Source of the DNA: Acidobacteriota bacterium
GTDB lineage: Bacteria > Acidobacteriota > Vicinamibacteria > Vicinamibacterales > JAKQTR01
DNA length: 62,572 nucleotides
Reading direction: 5' to 3'
Assembly: GCA_026393755.1 (NCBI GenBank)
Contig: JAPKZO010000003.1
Location: 1 to 62,572 of the forward strand
Below are positions 1-11,031 of the stretch, piece by piece. How positions within the stretch are numbered: the first letter of the stretch is position 1; every line of letters begins with the position of its first letter. The notes under the pieces are model-generated. The model saw only the letters and a program-made list of their open reading frames with translations. It was not told the origin of the DNA and did not search any database. Made by a program: the position numbers and the translations under genes.

Positions 1-87
1 GTGGCGATTGAGAAGGGGTCGAAGTTTGCGATCCGCGAAGGCGGCCGCACGGTGGGCGCCGGCACGGTCACGGAAATACTGGCGTAG
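1..87 (+). CDS. tuf: Elongation factor Tu, C-terminal end (partial)
   Basis: The window opens inside this gene. The last 28 codons read VAIEKGSKFAIREGG, then RTVGAGTVTEILA and a TAG stop. This is the strongly conserved end of the EF-Tu beta-barrel domain 3; the FAIREGGRTVGAG stretch is diagnostic. EF-Tu delivers aminoacyl-tRNA to the ribosome as a GTP complex. It sits directly upstream of rpsJ, as in many bacteria where the str operon (rpsL-rpsG-fusA-tuf) runs into the S10 operon. The stop codon forms part of the first helix of the structured repeat that follows. Confidence 0.95.
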   Translation: MAIEKGSKFAIREGGRTVGAGTVTEILA

Positions 88-199
88 CCCTTCGACGGCC
101 TGAACACTGAGCAGGTGTTTGGGCGCTCAGGGCTACGTGCTGAGTGAACCGCCGCGCATCGGGAAGGGCTAAGGCGCGCTGGCGAATCGAAGCACGTAG
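85..199 (+). repeat. Structured intergenic repeat, copy A (tuf-rpsJ)
   Basis: Pairings seen in the sequence: TAGCCCT (85-91) with AGGGCTA (129-135); an internal hairpin with 99-107 against 115-123 and a 7-nt loop; and CTACGTGCT (133-141) with AGCACGTAG (191-199). The first and second long helices share bases 133-135, so they cannot both form fully. TTCGA (91-95) and TCGAA (187-191) are also complementary. The same architecture with different sequence occurs at 7804-7929 and, on the minus strand, at 60263-60387. It lies in the direction of transcription. No function is known to me. Confidence 0.75.
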
Positions 200-216
200 G
201 GCAGTAGGACACAGTT

Positions 217-552
<336 letters not shown>

Positions 553-554
553 CC

Positions 555-1232
555 ATGGTCACAGGCATCATCGGCAAGAAGCTCGGCATGACGCAGGTCT
601 TCCGTCCCGACGGGACGGTGCAGCCGGTGACGGTGATTAAGGCCGGGCCGTGCGTGGTCGTGCAGGCGAAGACGGTCGAGAAGGACGGCTACCAGTCGGT
701 CCAGCTCGGGCTGGTCGAGGAGAAGCCGGCCAAAGTCGTCAAGCCGCTCGCGGGCCACTACAAGAAGGCCGGCGTGCCGCCCACGCGGGTGCGGCGCGAG
801 GTCAAGCTGGCCGCGGGCGCCGATGCGCTCAAGGCGGGCGATCAGGTGCTGGTGGAGTCGTTGTTCAAGGACGGCGAACGGGTGGATGTCACCGGAACCA
901 GCCGCGGGATGGGGTTCCAGGGCGTGGTCAAGCGGCACCATTTCGCTGGCGGAGCCGCAACACACGGGTCGATGTTCCACCGGGCGCCTGGCTCGATTGG
1001 TGCTTCGTCGTATCCGTCGCGTGTCATCAAGGGCATGCGGGCGGCGGGCCACATGGGTGCCGAGCGGGTGACGACGCTGAATCTGCTGGTTGAGAAGGTG
1101 GACCAGCACGTGCTGCTGCTGCGCGGCGCCGTACCTGGTGCGCGGGGATCCTACATCATGGTTCGCAAGGCCGCCGCGCGTAAGCCCGAGCCGAAGCCGC
1201 AGGCCGAGAAGCCGAAGAAGGGCAAGAAGTAG
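555..1232 (+). CDS. rplC: 50S ribosomal protein L3
   Basis: L3 is an early-assembly 50S protein that reaches toward the peptidyl-transferase centre. The product starts [16 protein letters not shown], the family N-terminus. It contains [14 protein letters not shown] and the glycine-rich [20 protein letters not shown] loop region. I chose the ATG at 555; a GTG at 549 would overlap the rpsJ stop and add two residues. The C-terminus carries a Lys/Pro-rich tail (about 20 residues) beyond the usual end. Next comes rplD after two bases, which implies translational coupling. Confidence 0.96.
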   Translation: MVTGIIGKKLGMTQVFRPDGTVQPVTVIKAGPCVVVQAKTVEKDGYQSVQLGLVEEKPAKVVKPLAGHYKKAGVPPTRVRREVKLAAGADALKAGDQVLVESLFKDGERVDVTGTSRGMGFQGVVKRHHFAGGAATHGSMFHRAPGSIGASSYPSRVIKGMRAAGHMGAERVTTLNLLVEKVDQHVLLLRGAVPGARGSYIMVRKAAARKPEPKPQAEKPKKGKK

Positions 1233-1234
1233 CC

Positions 1235-1855
1235 ATGACGCTCGACATAGTGAATGCCCAGAACGAGAAGATTGGCTCGCTCGAGCTGCGCGACGAACTG
1301 TTCGGCGGTCGCGTCAAGGGCGACCTGATCTGGCAGTCGGTCGTGCGCGAGAACGCCAGCAAGCGGCGCGGCACGCACGCGACCAAGACCCGCGCGATGG
1401 TCAGCGGGACCGGCAAGAAGCCGTACAAGCAGAAGGGCACCGGGCGGGCGCAGGTCGGCGAGGCCCGCAACCCGCTGTGGCGCCACGGCGGCACGACGTT
1501 CGGGCCGCAGCCGCGCAGTTACGAATACGCGATTCCGCGCAAGCAGGAACGCGGCGCGCTGCGCGAAGCGCTCGCGGCGAAGTTCCAGGCGGGCGACGTG
1601 ACGGTGGTCGACGCGTTCGCGGACGTGGTCAAGACGAAGGCGGCGGTCGAGATGCTGGCGAGACTGGGTGCCAAGGGGCCGGCGCTGGTCGTGGACGTGA
1701 AGCCGGCCGAGGCGTTGACCCTCGCGCTGCGGAACATCCCCGGGACGCAGTGCCTGCCGAGCGGGCGTCTGACGGCCCGGGCCGTGATGTTCGCGAGGCG
1801 CATCATCGCGACCACGGCCGCAGTGGAGCGGTTGCAGGAGGTGCTGGGATCATGA
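1235..1855 (+). CDS. rplD: 50S ribosomal protein L4
   Basis: The 206-residue protein carries the L4 extended-loop signature: [21 protein letters not shown], then [24 protein letters not shown]. That loop lines the nascent peptide exit tunnel. In E. coli, L4 also represses its own operon through the S10 leader; nothing in this window shows whether that applies here. The stop overlaps the rplW start (ATGA). Confidence 0.96.
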   Translation: MTLDIVNAQNEKIGSLELRDELFGGRVKGDLIWQSVVRENASKRRGTHATKTRAMVSGTGKKPYKQKGTGRAQVGEARNPLWRHGGTTFGPQPRSYEYAIPRKQERGALREALAAKFQAGDVTVVDAFADVVKTKAAVEMLARLGAKGPALVVDVKPAEALTLALRNIPGTQCLPSGRLTARAVMFARRIIATTAAVERLQEVLGS

Positions 1856-2142
1856 ATCTCACGGATGTGATCCGGCGGCCGCTGATTACGGAGAAGACCT
1901 CCATCCTTCGTGAGGATGGCAAGACGGTGGTCTTTCATGTGGCGGCGGCGGCGACGAAGGTGGAAATCAGGCGCGCCATCGAGCATCTGCTCGGCGCCAA
2001 GGTGGCAACCGTACGCACGGCAATCGCGCATGGCAAGGAAAAGCGCCAGGGGCGATTTGTCGGACGGCGGTCCGACTGGAAAAAGGCGTACGTCCGGCTT
2101 CGCGATGGCGAGAAGATGCCGGAGTTCCTGGAAGGCGCGTAG
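1852..2142 (+). CDS. rplW: 50S ribosomal protein L23
   Basis: The 96-residue protein begins [19 protein letters not shown], the family signature, and contains KVEIRRAIEHLLGAKV. L23 sits at the exit tunnel and docks trigger factor and SRP. The start ATG overlaps the rplD stop (ATGA), and GGAGG lies in the rplD tail about nine bases upstream, so the start is well supported. Confidence 0.95.
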   Translation: MNLTDVIRRPLITEKTSILREDGKTVVFHVAAAATKVEIRRAIEHLLGAKVATVRTAIAHGKEKRQGRFVGRRSDWKKAYVRLRDGEKMPEFLEGA

Positions 2143-2155
2143 AGCGGGGTGAGTG

Positions 2156-2980
2156 ATGGCAATCCGCAGTTATAAACCGACATCACCGGGGCGGCGTTTC
2201 CAGACGGTGCAGGACTACGCCGAAATCACGTCGGCGAAGCCCTATAAGCCGCTGACCGAGAACCTCAAGAAGTCGGGCGGTCGCAACAACCACGGCGAGA
2301 TCACGATGTGGTGGCGCGGTGGCGGGCACCGTCGGCTCTATCGGATCATCGACTTCAAACGGGACAAGATCGGCATTCCGGCCAAGGTTGTCACGGTGGA
2401 GTACGATCCGAACCGGTCGTCCCGTATTGCGCTGGTGCAGTACGCCGACGGCGAGAAGCGGTACATCCTCCACCCGGTGGGGCTCAAGGTCGGCGACAGC
2501 ATCGTGGCTGGCGACGCGGTCGACATCCTGCCGGGCAACGTGCTCCCGCTCAAGAGCATCCCGCTCGGGACGCAGGTCCACAACGTGGAGCTGCGGCCTG
2601 GGAAAGGCGGCCAGCTGGCGCGTAGCGCCGGGGCGGCTGTGCAGGTGGTGGCGAAGGAAGGCGAGTATGCGTCGGTGAAGATGCCGTCGGGCGAACTCCG
2701 GCGCATCAACATCGAGTGCCGGGCGACGGTGGGCCAGGTGGGGAACCTGGATCACGAGAACGTGTCGCTCGGCAAGGCCGGCCGGAGCCGCTGGCTCGGC
2801 AAGCGGCCGCACGTGCGCGGCGTTGCGATGAACCCGGTGGATCACCCGCTCGGCGGCGGCGAGGGCAAAACCTCGGGCGGCCGGCATCCGGTGTCGCCGT
2901 GGGGCATGCCCACCAAGGGCTTCAAGACACGCAACAGCAAGGCGACGGATCAGTTCATCATCCAGCGGCGGCCGAAGTAG
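2156..2980 (+). CDS. rplB: 50S ribosomal protein L2
   Basis: The 274-residue protein has the normal length and the family start [14 protein letters not shown]. The C-terminal [22 protein letters not shown] segment contains the conserved histidine region near the peptidyl-transferase centre. I use the ATG at 2156 in preference to the GTG at 2153. It lies thirteen bases after rplW, with GGGGTGAG as ribosome-binding site. Confidence 0.97.
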   Translation: MAIRSYKPTSPGRRFQTVQDYAEITSAKPYKPLTENLKKSGGRNNHGEITMWWRGGGHRRLYRIIDFKRDKIGIPAKVVTVEYDPNRSSRIALVQYADGEKRYILHPVGLKVGDSIVAGDAVDILPGNVLPLKSIPLGTQVHNVELRPGKGGQLARSAGAAVQVVAKEGEYASVKMPSGELRRINIECRATVGQVGNLDHENVSLGKAGRSRWLGKRPHVRGVAMNPVDHPLGGGEGKTSGGRHPVSPWGMPTKGFKTRNSKATDQFIIQRRPK

Positions 2981-3004
2981 GGCGCCGGAGCTTCAGGGTA
3001 GGTT

Positions 3005-3325
3005 ATGAGCAGATCCTTGAGTAAAGGCCCGTTTGTGGACACCCACCTTCTCGAGAAGGTGGAAGTGATGAACCGGGCTGGCGAAAAGAAGGTCGTGCGG
3101 ACATGGTCGCGCCGGTCGACGGTGCTTCCAGAGATGCTCGGGCACACGCTGGCGGTGCACAACGGCAAGAAGTTCATCCCGGTGTACGTCACCGAGAACA
3201 TGGTCGGGCACAAGCTCGGCGAGTACTCGCCGACCAGGGGCTTCAAAGGCCACACCACCAAGTCGGAGAAGGCCGCACAGGTGGCCGCGGCGGCGCCGCC
3301 GGCCGCTCCGAAGGCGGGGAGCTAG
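3005..3325 (+). CDS. rpsS: 30S ribosomal protein S19
   Basis: The 106-residue product begins [16 protein letters not shown] and carries the [16 protein letters not shown] and [16 protein letters not shown] motifs of S19, a 30S head protein that contacts the A-site finger. A short Ala/Pro-rich C-terminal tail ([13 protein letters not shown]) lengthens it beyond the usual 92-95 residues. rplV follows after two bases. Confidence 0.96.
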   Translation: MSRSLSKGPFVDTHLLEKVEVMNRAGEKKVVRTWSRRSTVLPEMLGHTLAVHNGKKFIPVYVTENMVGHKLGEYSPTRGFKGHTTKSEKAAQVAAAAPPAAPKAGS

Positions 3326-3327
3326 CG

Positions 3328-3759
3328 ATGATTGCAGCGCAGGCAACGGCGAAATATGTTCGCACATCCGCGCAGAAGGCGGGCCTGGTGCTTGAACTGA
3401 TCCGGGGGCGCGAGGTCGATCAGGCGCTGGCCACCCTTCGGTTCTCGACCAAGCGGATTGCGCGGGACATCGAGAAGGTGCTGCGATCGGCCATCGCCAA
3501 CGCGCAGCAGAAGCCCGGATTTGGCGGCGACGTCGAGCGGCTGTTCATTTCGGCGTGCTATGCCGGCCAGGGGCCGTCGCAGAAGCGGGTTCGCCCGGCC
3601 CCGATGGGCCGCGCGTTCCGTGTGGTCAAGCGCACCGCGCACCTGACAGTCAGGGTGTCGGAGCGTCCAGAGAGTACGGGTGCTGTGAAGGCTGGCGCGC
3701 CAGCCCGGGCCCGGAAGGCAACCAAGGCGGCTCACGGCGAGACCGCCGCGCAGGAGTAG
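3328..3759 (+). CDS. rplV: 50S ribosomal protein L22
   Basis: The 143-residue L22 has YVRTSAQKAGLVLELIRGR at its N-terminus and RVRPAPMGRAFRVVKRTAHLTVRVS at the beta-hairpin that lines the exit tunnel, where macrolide resistance mutations fall in other bacteria. The C-terminus has an Ala/Lys-rich extension of about 30 residues beyond the 110-residue norm. The start ATG is two bases after rpsS. Confidence 0.95.
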   Translation: MIAAQATAKYVRTSAQKAGLVLELIRGREVDQALATLRFSTKRIARDIEKVLRSAIANAQQKPGFGGDVERLFISACYAGQGPSQKRVRPAPMGRAFRVVKRTAHLTVRVSERPESTGAVKAGAPARARKATKAAHGETAAQE

Positions 3760-3768
3760 GAGCGAGAC

Positions 3769-4455
3769 GTGGGTCAGAAGGTTCACCCATACGGGTTCCG
3801 GCTGGGCTTCAACAAGACCTGGCGCTCGCGCTGGTACGCGGATCGCGACTACGCGAAACTGCTGCACGAGGATCTGGCGCTGCGCTCGTCGTTGAAGGCG
3901 CGGTTCCAGCATGCGGGCGTTTCGAAGATCGAGATCGAGCGCGCAGCGAACAAGCTGAAGATCGACATCCACACCTCGCGGCCGGGCATCATCATCGGCC
4001 GCAAGGGGACGGAAGTCGACAAGTTGAAGCAGGAGATCCAGAAGCGGACGAGCCGCGAGGTCTTCATCAACATCCAGGAGATCCAGAAGCCTGAGCTCGA
4101 CGCGCAGTTGATCGCCGAATCGGTGGCGATGCAGCTCGAAAAGCGCGTGGCGTTCCGGCGGGCGATGCGCAAGGCGGTCGAGTCGGCCCTGCGGTTTGGC
4201 GCACGCGGGATCAAGGTGCGGGTGTCGGGCCGGCTGAATGGCGCCGAGATTGCGCGGTCCGAATGGTATCTGCACGGCCAGTTGCCGCTGCAGACGCTGC
4301 GCGCCGACATTGACTACGGCCAGGCGGAGGCGGGTACGACGTACGGCCGGATCGGCGTGAAGGTATGGCTGTACAAGGGCGAGCGTCTCGTGCCGCGGAC
4401 AGGCCGCGAAGAAGAGTACCGGACGCCGCGGCGCGCACCGCGCGCATCAGCGTAA
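3769..4455 (+). CDS. rpsC: 30S ribosomal protein S3
   Basis: The 228-residue product starts at GTG and reads [18 protein letters not shown]. The KH-domain core [17 protein letters not shown] carries the GXXG loop (IGRKG). The C-terminal [15 protein letters not shown] and [15 protein letters not shown] segments form the mRNA-entry domain. The ribosome-binding site AGGAGCGA lies within 12 bases of the start. Confidence 0.97.
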   Translation: MGQKVHPYGFRLGFNKTWRSRWYADRDYAKLLHEDLALRSSLKARFQHAGVSKIEIERAANKLKIDIHTSRPGIIIGRKGTEVDKLKQEIQKRTSREVFINIQEIQKPELDAQLIAESVAMQLEKRVAFRRAMRKAVESALRFGARGIKVRVSGRLNGAEIARSEWYLHGQLPLQTLRADIDYGQAEAGTTYGRIGVKVWLYKGERLVPRTGREEEYRTPRRAPRASA

Positions 4456-4473
4456 GGCGAGGTGGCATAAGCG

Positions 4474-4896
4474 ATGTTGATGCCGAAGAAAGTCAAGTAC
4501 CGGAAACAGCAGCGCGGTCGCCGGTGCGGCAAGGCCTGGCGCGGGTCGGACGTGTCGTTCGGCGAGTACGGGCTGATGGCGATGGAAGCGTGCTGGATGA
4601 CGGCACGGCAGATCGAGGCGGCCCGCGTCGCGATGACCCGTTTCATCAAGCGCGGCGGCAAGATCTGGGTGCGCGTGTTCCCCGACAAGCCGGTGACCAA
4701 GAAGCCGGCCGAGACGCGCATGGGCAAGGGCAAGGGCGCGCCGGAATTCTGGGTGGCCGTCGTGCGGCCGGGCAAGATCCTGTTCGAGATGGAGGGCGTG
4801 ACCGAGCTCGAGGCGCGCCAGGCGTTCGACCGGGCGGCAGCGAAGCTGCCGATCCCGACCCGCTTCGCGACGCGGTTCGCCCAGGAGAAGGTGTGA
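4474..4896 (+). CDS. rplP: 50S ribosomal protein L16
   Basis: The 140-residue product starts [17 protein letters not shown], exactly the L16 pattern. It has [20 protein letters not shown] and the [16 protein letters not shown] stretch near the loop that touches the A-site tRNA and the peptidyl-transferase region. The rpmC start follows one base after the stop. Confidence 0.96.
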   Translation: MLMPKKVKYRKQQRGRRCGKAWRGSDVSFGEYGLMAMEACWMTARQIEAARVAMTRFIKRGGKIWVRVFPDKPVTKKPAETRMGKGKGAPEFWVAVVRPGKILFEMEGVTELEARQAFDRAAAKLPIPTRFATRFAQEKV

Positions 4897-4897
4897 G

Positions 4898-5083
4898 ATG
4901 AAGGTCCAGGAGATCCGCGCGCTCAACGTCGGCGACCTGCAGGGCAAAGTGAGGGATTTGCAGGATCAGATCTTCCGGCAGCGCATCCAGAAGGCCATGG
5001 GCCAGCTGGACACGCCGCACAAGGTGCGCACGCTCCGGCGCGAACTGGCGCGTGTCGAGACGGTCCTCAGGGAAAAACGGTAG
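4898..5083 (+). CDS. rpmC: 50S ribosomal protein L29
   Basis: This 61-residue, two-helix exit-tunnel protein starts [20 protein letters not shown]. The [17 protein letters not shown] segment matches the family loop between helices. Its place between rplP and rpsQ is the standard order. Confidence 0.94.
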   Translation: MKVQEIRALNVGDLQGKVRDLQDQIFRQRIQKAMGQLDTPHKVRTLRRELARVETVLREKR

Positions 5084-5089
5084 GAACCT

Positions 5090-5353
5090 ATGGCGGCAAC
5101 AACTGAAATCACGGCGAAGGTCGTCAGCGACAAGATGGCGAAGAGCCGCGTGGTAGCCATCGAGCGCCACGTGCGTCACGGGATGTACGGGAAGGCCCAG
5201 CGGCTGACCACGACGTTCATGGCGCACGACGAGAAGAACGAGACGCACACCGGGGACGTCGTGGCGATGGTCGAGAGCCGCCCGCTGTCGCGTCGCAAGC
5301 GCTGGGTGATTACCCGCATCGTGCAGCGGGTGGCCGGCGCGTCCGCCGAGTAA
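5090..5353 (+). CDS. rpsQ: 30S ribosomal protein S17
   Basis: The 87-residue OB-fold protein has VVSDKMAKSRVVAIERHVRHGMYGK, THTGDVVAMVESRPLSRRKRW and a VQRVAGASAE tail. It binds 16S rRNA early in assembly. A TAGGA ribosome-binding site overlaps the end of rpmC. Confidence 0.95.
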   Translation: MAATTEITAKVVSDKMAKSRVVAIERHVRHGMYGKAQRLTTTFMAHDEKNETHTGDVVAMVESRPLSRRKRWVITRIVQRVAGASAE

Positions 5354-5365
5354 GGGGAACGAACC

Positions 5366-5734
5366 ATGATTCAGATGCGGTCGATCCTCGATGTCGCCGA
5401 CAACTCCGGCGCCAGGAAGATCTCGGTGATCAACCCGATTGGCGGTTCGGTGGGGCGCTACGCGCGGCTCGGCGACATCGTGACGGCGTCGGTCAAGGAA
5501 GCGACGCCCGCTTCGAACGTCAAGAAGGGCCAGGTCGTCAAGGCCGTCGTCGTCCGGACCCGGAAGGAGCAGCGCCGCAAGGATGGCAGCTACATCCGGT
5601 TCGACCGGAATGCCGCGGTGCTGATCAACGATGAGGGCGAACCCATCGGCACCCGCGTGTTCGGGCCGGTGGCGCGCGAGTTGCGCCAGAAGAAGTTCAT
5701 GAAGATCATTTCACTCGCGCCCGAGGTGATTTAG
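5366..5734 (+). CDS. rplN: 50S ribosomal protein L14
   Basis: The product is 122 residues, the exact family length, starting [19 protein letters not shown]. It contains [13 protein letters not shown] and ends [12 protein letters not shown], both diagnostic of L14, which forms bridges to the 30S subunit. The AAGGGGAACG ribosome-binding site is good. It is the first gene of the spc section. Confidence 0.97.
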   Translation: MIQMRSILDVADNSGARKISVINPIGGSVGRYARLGDIVTASVKEATPASNVKKGQVVKAVVVRTRKEQRRKDGSYIRFDRNAAVLINDEGEPIGTRVFGPVARELRQKKFMKIISLAPEVI

Positions 5735-5738
5735 CGTC

Positions 5739-6071
5739 ATGTCACGGTTGCTTACACCCATCCGTCGAAACGACACCGTCATCGTGACGGCCGGCAAGGA
5801 TCGCGGCAAGCGCGGGCGCGTGCTCAAGGTCCTGCCGGTGAAGAACCGCCTCGTCATTGAAGGCGTGAACTTCATCAGCCGTCACACGCGGCCGAACCCG
5901 AGCAAGAACATCAAGGGCGGCATCATGAAGCGCGAGGCGCCTCTGCACGCGTCCAACGTGCAGATCATCTGCCCCGAGTGCAGCGCCCGCACGCGCATCG
6001 GCCGCCGGACGCTCGGAGACGGGCGCAAGGTCCGGATCTGCCGCAAGTGCGAGGGAGTAGTCGACAAATGA
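5739..6071 (+). CDS. rplX: 50S ribosomal protein L24
   Basis: The 110-residue protein has the KOW motif [20 protein letters not shown] and [16 protein letters not shown]. It keeps a C-terminal zinc ribbon: CPEC near residue 77 and CRKC near residue 101. Many bacteria have lost these cysteines. The stop overlaps the rplE start (ATGA). Confidence 0.95.
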   Translation: MSRLLTPIRRNDTVIVTAGKDRGKRGRVLKVLPVKNRLVIEGVNFISRHTRPNPSKNIKGGIMKREAPLHASNVQIICPECSARTRIGRRTLGDGRKVRICRKCEGVVDK

Positions 6072-6610
6072 ACCGGTTGAAGGAGAAATACGTCCGGGAC
6101 GTCGTGCCGGCCCTGATGAAGGAGTTCGGCTACACGAACGTGATGGCGGTTCCCCGGATCACCAAGGTGGTGGTCAACATGGGGCTTGGGGAAGCCACCC
6201 AGAACGCCAAGATCGTGGACGTCGCCCAGGACGAACTCGGACGCATCGTGGGCCAGAAGCCCGTGGTGACACGGGCGCGCAAGTCCATCGCGCAGTTCAA
6301 GGTGCGCGAGGGCATGCCGATTGGCGCCATGGTCACGCTGCGGGGGGTCCGGATGTTCGAGTTCCTGGATCGCCTGATCGCGATTGCACTGCCCCGTGTG
6401 CGCGACTTCAAGGGCATCTCGCCCAAAGGGTTCGACGGCCGCGGCAACTACACGCTGGGGCTGCGCGACCAGTTGATCTTCCAGGAGATCGACTACATGC
6501 GCGTCGACAAGGCGCGCGGCATGAACGTGTCGGTCTGCACAACGGCGCGGACCGACCAGGAGGCCCGGCGGCTGCTGCAGCTGGTCGGCCTGCCGTTCCG
6601 GACGAGCTAG
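6068..6610 (+). CDS. rplE: 50S ribosomal protein L5
   Basis: The 180-residue L5 begins [20 protein letters not shown] and contains [32 protein letters not shown] and [24 protein letters not shown]. It binds 5S rRNA and contacts P-site tRNA. The start is fixed by the four-base overlap with rplX. Confidence 0.97.
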   Translation: MNRLKEKYVRDVVPALMKEFGYTNVMAVPRITKVVVNMGLGEATQNAKIVDVAQDELGRIVGQKPVVTRARKSIAQFKVREGMPIGAMVTLRGVRMFEFLDRLIAIALPRVRDFKGISPKGFDGRGNYTLGLRDQLIFQEIDYMRVDKARGMNVSVCTTARTDQEARRLLQLVGLPFRTS

Positions 6611-6615
6611 ACACT

Positions 6616-6801
6616 ATGGCTACTACCGCGAAGATCGCCAAGGAAGCAAGCGTCCTCAAGTATAAGATCCGTCACCGTAACCGGTGCCGGCTGTGCGGGC
6701 GCCCCCGCGCGTATTTTCGCAAATTCGCGCTGTGCCGTCTCTGTTTCCGCGAGCTGGCGCTCCGGGGCGAGGTGGCCGGGGTCATCAAGAGCAGCTGGTA
6801 A
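6616..6801 (+). CDS. rpsZ: 30S ribosomal protein S14, zinc-binding (type Z)
   Basis: This is the short 61-residue zinc-bearing form of S14. Cysteines C24-x2-C27 and C40-x2-C43 build the zinc knuckle. The [21 protein letters not shown] stretch is typical, although the N-terminus is tyrosine-poor compared with Firmicutes. Some annotations call it rpsN. It lies five bases after rplE. Confidence 0.95.
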   Translation: MATTAKIAKEASVLKYKIRHRNRCRLCGRPRAYFRKFALCRLCFRELALRGEVAGVIKSSW

Positions 6802-6825
6802 GCACGACCACAGAGTTGAGAAGCC

Positions 6826-7239
6826 ATGACCGATCCGATTGCTGACATGTTCACGCGCCTCCGCAACGCCGTACAGGCGAAGCACGCGCGTGTCGACGTT
6901 CCGGCCAACACGCTGAAAGCCGAGATCGCGCGGATCCTTCAGGATGAGGGGTACGTCGCCGGCTTCAAGATGGTCGACGAACCCTCGGACAGCGTGCGCA
7001 AGACGCCCGTGCGGCACCTGCGCATTTTCCTGAAGTACGGCCCTCGCGGCGAGGGCGTGATCAGCGGGATCCGGCGCGTCAGCCGCCCTGGTCGCCGCGT
7101 GTACTACAGCCACGACAAAGTGCCGCCCGTGCTGGGTGGCCTCGGCATCAGCATCCTGACGACGTCGCGCGGCGTCATGACGGGGCGCGAGGCCGTCAAA
7201 AGCGGCGTTGGCGGCGAAGTGTTGTGCAACGTCTGGTAG
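6826..7239 (+). CDS. rpsH: 30S ribosomal protein S8
   Basis: The 137-residue protein starts MTDPIADMFTRLRNA. It carries the S8 C-terminal signature VLGGLGISILTTSRGVMTGREA and ends GGEVLCNVW. In E. coli, S8 represses the spc operon by binding mRNA near rplE; no equivalent site was identified here. Confidence 0.97.
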   Translation: MTDPIADMFTRLRNAVQAKHARVDVPANTLKAEIARILQDEGYVAGFKMVDEPSDSVRKTPVRHLRIFLKYGPRGEGVISGIRRVSRPGRRVYYSHDKVPPVLGGLGISILTTSRGVMTGREAVKSGVGGEVLCNVW

Positions 7240-7260
7240 TGAAGGCGTAGGTAGACGTCC

Positions 7261-7797
7261 ATGTCTCGTATTGGCAAGAAACCGATTGCGATTCCCAGCG
7301 GCGTGACCGTCAAGGTCCACGCCGGTGCTGTCGACGTGCAGGGCCCGAAGGGCAAACTGCGCCAGTCGTTTCCCAAGGGCATCAGCTTCGAGCTCAAGGG
7401 CGCCGAATTGTGCGCCATCCCGGAGAGCGATGCCCGCGGACTCGGCAAGTTTCACGGTCTGGCCCGGAGCCTGGTGGCGAACGCCGTCGAGGGGGTCTCG
7501 AACGGCTTCAAGAAGGAACTGGACATCGTCGGCGTCGGCTATCGTGCCGAGCTGAAGGGGCGCCAGATCACGTTCGCGCTCGGGTACTCGCACCCGATCG
7601 TGTTCGACATTCCGGCCGGGATCGATGTGACCGTCGACAAACAGACACACGTGACGGTGACTGGTGTCGACCGTCAGATGGTCGGCCAGGTGGCCGCTGA
7701 CATCCGCCGGATGCGCAAGCCCGATCCCTACAAGCAGAAGGGCGTGCGCTATACCGGTGAGGTGTTGAAGAAGAAGGTCGGCAAGACCGGCGCGTAG
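7261..7797 (+). CDS. rplF: 50S ribosomal protein L6
   Basis: The 178-residue L6 begins [17 protein letters not shown] and ends with [28 protein letters not shown], whose [10 protein letters not shown] motif is diagnostic. It has two similar alpha/beta domains and binds 23S rRNA helix 97. The gene is followed by a 132-base gap, unusually long for this operon, holding repeat copy B. Confidence 0.97.
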   Translation: MSRIGKKPIAIPSGVTVKVHAGAVDVQGPKGKLRQSFPKGISFELKGAELCAIPESDARGLGKFHGLARSLVANAVEGVSNGFKKELDIVGVGYRAELKGRQITFALGYSHPIVFDIPAGIDVTVDKQTHVTVTGVDRQMVGQVAADIRRMRKPDPYKQKGVRYTGEVLKKKVGKTGA

Positions 7798-7803
7798 GAG
7801 CCG

Positions 7804-7929
7804 ACTGAGTCCTTCGATGCACAAAGACGGTGACGCCTTTGTGCCCTCAGGACTCAGTGCTGAGCGAGGACAGTAAGCGGGTCGTTTCTCGAAGATACGT
7901 AACCGCAATAGCGAGTCGAAGCACTGAGT
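7804..7929 (+). repeat. Structured intergenic repeat, copy B (rplF-rplR)
   Basis: Helix 1 is ACTGAGTCCT (7804-7813) with AGGACTCAGT (7849-7858), 10 perfect pairs. The inner hairpin is 7819-7826 with 7837-7844 (GCACAAAG/CTTTGTGC), continued by a CG/CG pair and closed by a GTGA loop (GNRA type) at 7830-7833. Helix 2 is ACTCAGTGCT (7852-7861) with AGCACTGAGT (7920-7929), 10 perfect pairs, using the same central strand as helix 1. The 3' strand of helix 2 ends at the base before the rplR ATG. TTCGA and TCGAA are kept as in copies A and C. Confidence 0.85.
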
Positions 7930-8304
7930 ATGAAGATCAAGACCAAGCTCGATAGTCGCCGGCGCATCAAGATGCGCATCCGGAAGCGCGTCCATGGAAC
8001 GGGCGTGCGCCCGCGCCTCAGCGTCTTCCGGAGTGTGGAACACATGTACGTGCAGGCGATCGACGACACGACCGGGCAGACACTGGCCTCGGCCGCGACG
8101 ACCGAGCCGGCTCTCAAGGCCGTCCTGACGGGCGGGGCCAAGGGCGGCAACCTGAACGGGGCCAAGACCATCGGCAAGACGATCGCCGAACGGCTGCGGG
8201 CCAGGGGCATCATGCACGTGGTGTTCGACCGCAGCGGGTTCCTGTACCACGGACGCGTCAAGGCCGTGGCCGATGCCGCGCGCGAAGCAGGGTTGGAGTT
8301 CTAG
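7930..8304 (+). CDS. rplR: 50S ribosomal protein L18
   Basis: The 124-residue protein has [37 protein letters not shown] and an end reading [17 protein letters not shown], the 5S-rRNA-binding L18 signature. No convincing Shine-Dalgarno sequence precedes the ATG. The ten bases immediately upstream are the 3' strand of a helix in repeat copy B. rpsE follows directly after the stop. Confidence 0.96.
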   Translation: MKIKTKLDSRRRIKMRIRKRVHGTGVRPRLSVFRSVEHMYVQAIDDTTGQTLASAATTEPALKAVLTGGAKGGNLNGAKTIGKTIAERLRARGIMHVVFDRSGFLYHGRVKAVADAAREAGLEF

Positions 8305-8811
8305 ATGTTCAGAACACGAGAAAAGATCGATCCGTCCCAGCTGGAGCTGAAGGACACCGTCGTCGCCATCAATCGCGTGACGAAGGTCGTCAAGGGCGGC
8401 AAGAACCTGAGCTTCAGCGCGCTGATCGTCGTCGGCGACGGGCACGGTGTGGTGGGCTTCGGCGTCGGGAAGGCGCGCGAAGTGCCGTCGGCCATCAAGA
8501 AGGGGATCGAGGCCGCCAAGAAGGGGCTCATCCGGGTCCCGCTGGTGGGGACGACCGTGCCGCACATCGTCACCGGCAAGTATGGGGCGGGCAGCGTGCT
8601 GCTCAAGCCGGCACCCGAGGGCACAGGCATCATCGCCGGCGGCGCAGTGCGCGCCGTGGTGGAGTCGGCGGGCATCCAGAACGTGGTGACCAAGTCGCTC
8701 GGCAGCGCGAATCCGCACAACGTGGTGCGGGCGACGTTTGTCGGACTGATGACGCTGAAGGACCCCGTGACGGTGGCCCGGATGCGCGGACGCACGCTGG
8801 CGGAACTGTAG
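8305..8811 (+). CDS. rpsE: 30S ribosomal protein S5
   Basis: The 168-residue S5 contains the double-stranded RNA-binding segment [20 protein letters not shown], then [21 protein letters not shown]. The C-terminal domain ends GRTLAEL. S5 helps shape decoding fidelity and the mRNA entry site. It starts at the base after the rplR stop. A 90-base GC-rich gap follows. Confidence 0.97.
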   Translation: MFRTREKIDPSQLELKDTVVAINRVTKVVKGGKNLSFSALIVVGDGHGVVGFGVGKAREVPSAIKKGIEAAKKGLIRVPLVGTTVPHIVTGKYGAGSVLLKPAPEGTGIIAGGAVRAVVESAGIQNVVTKSLGSANPHNVVRATFVGLMTLKDPVTVARMRGRTLAEL

Positions 8812-8901
8812 ACGGGCCCCGGCCTGACATCCCTCGACACGGGCGCCCGGGCGGCACCCGGCTCGGGACTGTGGCCCGCCGAAGCGAGACGAGGCAGCGA
8901 C
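8812..8901 (+). other. GC-rich gap with potential outer stem (rpsE-rpmD)
   Basis: This 90-base gap has CGGGCC close to its 5' end and GGCCCG downstream, which can pair around a GC-rich interior containing GGGCGCCC. It shows none of the shared motifs of repeat copies A-C. It may be a spacer structure; the evidence is only the complementarity. Confidence 0.3.
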
Positions 8902-9096
8902 ATGAGCGGTGATCGCGGCGCGACAAAGAGACTGAAAGTGACATTGGTGAAGAGCACCATCGGCTTCAATCAGAAGCAGGCGCTGGTGGTCCGCGGCCTG
9001 GGGCTGCGGCGCATCCGCCACACGATTGACGTGCCGGACACCCCAGAGGTGCGCGGGATGATTCACAAGGTCCGGCATCTCGTCACGGTCGAGTAG
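8902..9096 (+). CDS. rpmD: 50S ribosomal protein L30
   Basis: The 64-residue product contains [20 protein letters not shown], then [22 protein letters not shown]. The IGF and GLRRI motifs are classic L30. It lies between rpsE and rplO, as expected. Nine residues precede the conserved core. Confidence 0.95.
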   Translation: MSGDRGATKRLKVTLVKSTIGFNQKQALVVRGLGLRRIRHTIDVPDTPEVRGMIHKVRHLVTVE

Positions 9097-9118
9097 CCGA
9101 ACCAGAGGTCGGACGTAT

Positions 9119-9559
9119 ATGGATCTCAGCAATCTGAAACCGCCAAAGGGTGCGACCCGAAAGCGGAAGCGTGTGGGTCGCGGCCCGGGGTCGGGTCAGG
9201 GCAAGACGGCGGGGCGCGGGAACAAGGGCGCCCAGTCGCGGTCGGGCTATCACAAGAAGCGGGGGTTTGAGGGCGGCCAGATGCCCCTGCACCGCCGCGT
9301 GCCGAAGCGGGGGTTCCACAACCTGTTCCGCGTCGAGTACGCGGTCGTGAACCTGGACGATCTGGCGGCGCGGTTCGCGGCCGGCGCCGTGGTCACGCCC
9401 GACGCCCTGCACGAGATGCGCCTGGTGACCAGGAAGCTGCCGATCAAGGTGCTGGGGCGCGGCGACATCGGCATCGCGCTTACGGTGAAGGCGCACAAGT
9501 TCTCCGGCAAGGCAGCCGAAAAGATCGCTGCCGCCGGCGGGTCCATCGAAACGCTCTAG
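9119..9559 (+). CDS. rplO: 50S ribosomal protein L15
   Basis: The 146-residue L15 begins [20 protein letters not shown], followed by the glycine/arginine-rich [20 protein letters not shown] and [15 protein letters not shown]. The C-terminal [19 protein letters not shown] closes the family pattern. L15 is a late-assembly 23S rRNA binder. Confidence 0.96.
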   Translation: MDLSNLKPPKGATRKRKRVGRGPGSGQGKTAGRGNKGAQSRSGYHKKRGFEGGQMPLHRRVPKRGFHNLFRVEYAVVNLDDLAARFAAGAVVTPDALHEMRLVTRKLPIKVLGRGDIGIALTVKAHKFSGKAAEKIAAAGGSIETL

Positions 9560-9586
9560 TCGTCCGGGATCGACGGTCGAGACCGT

Positions 9587-10975
<1,389 letters not shown>

Positions 10976-11031
10976 ATGGAGCCGACGGGACGGGTGACGC
11001 AGCGGTTCGGGCGATTTAGCGAGGCTGGCCG

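Noticed and set aside
6607-9132. An 841-codon open frame on the minus strand
   Set aside because: It lies wholly opposite rpsZ to rpmD, all confidently identified. Long antisense frames are expected at this GC content.
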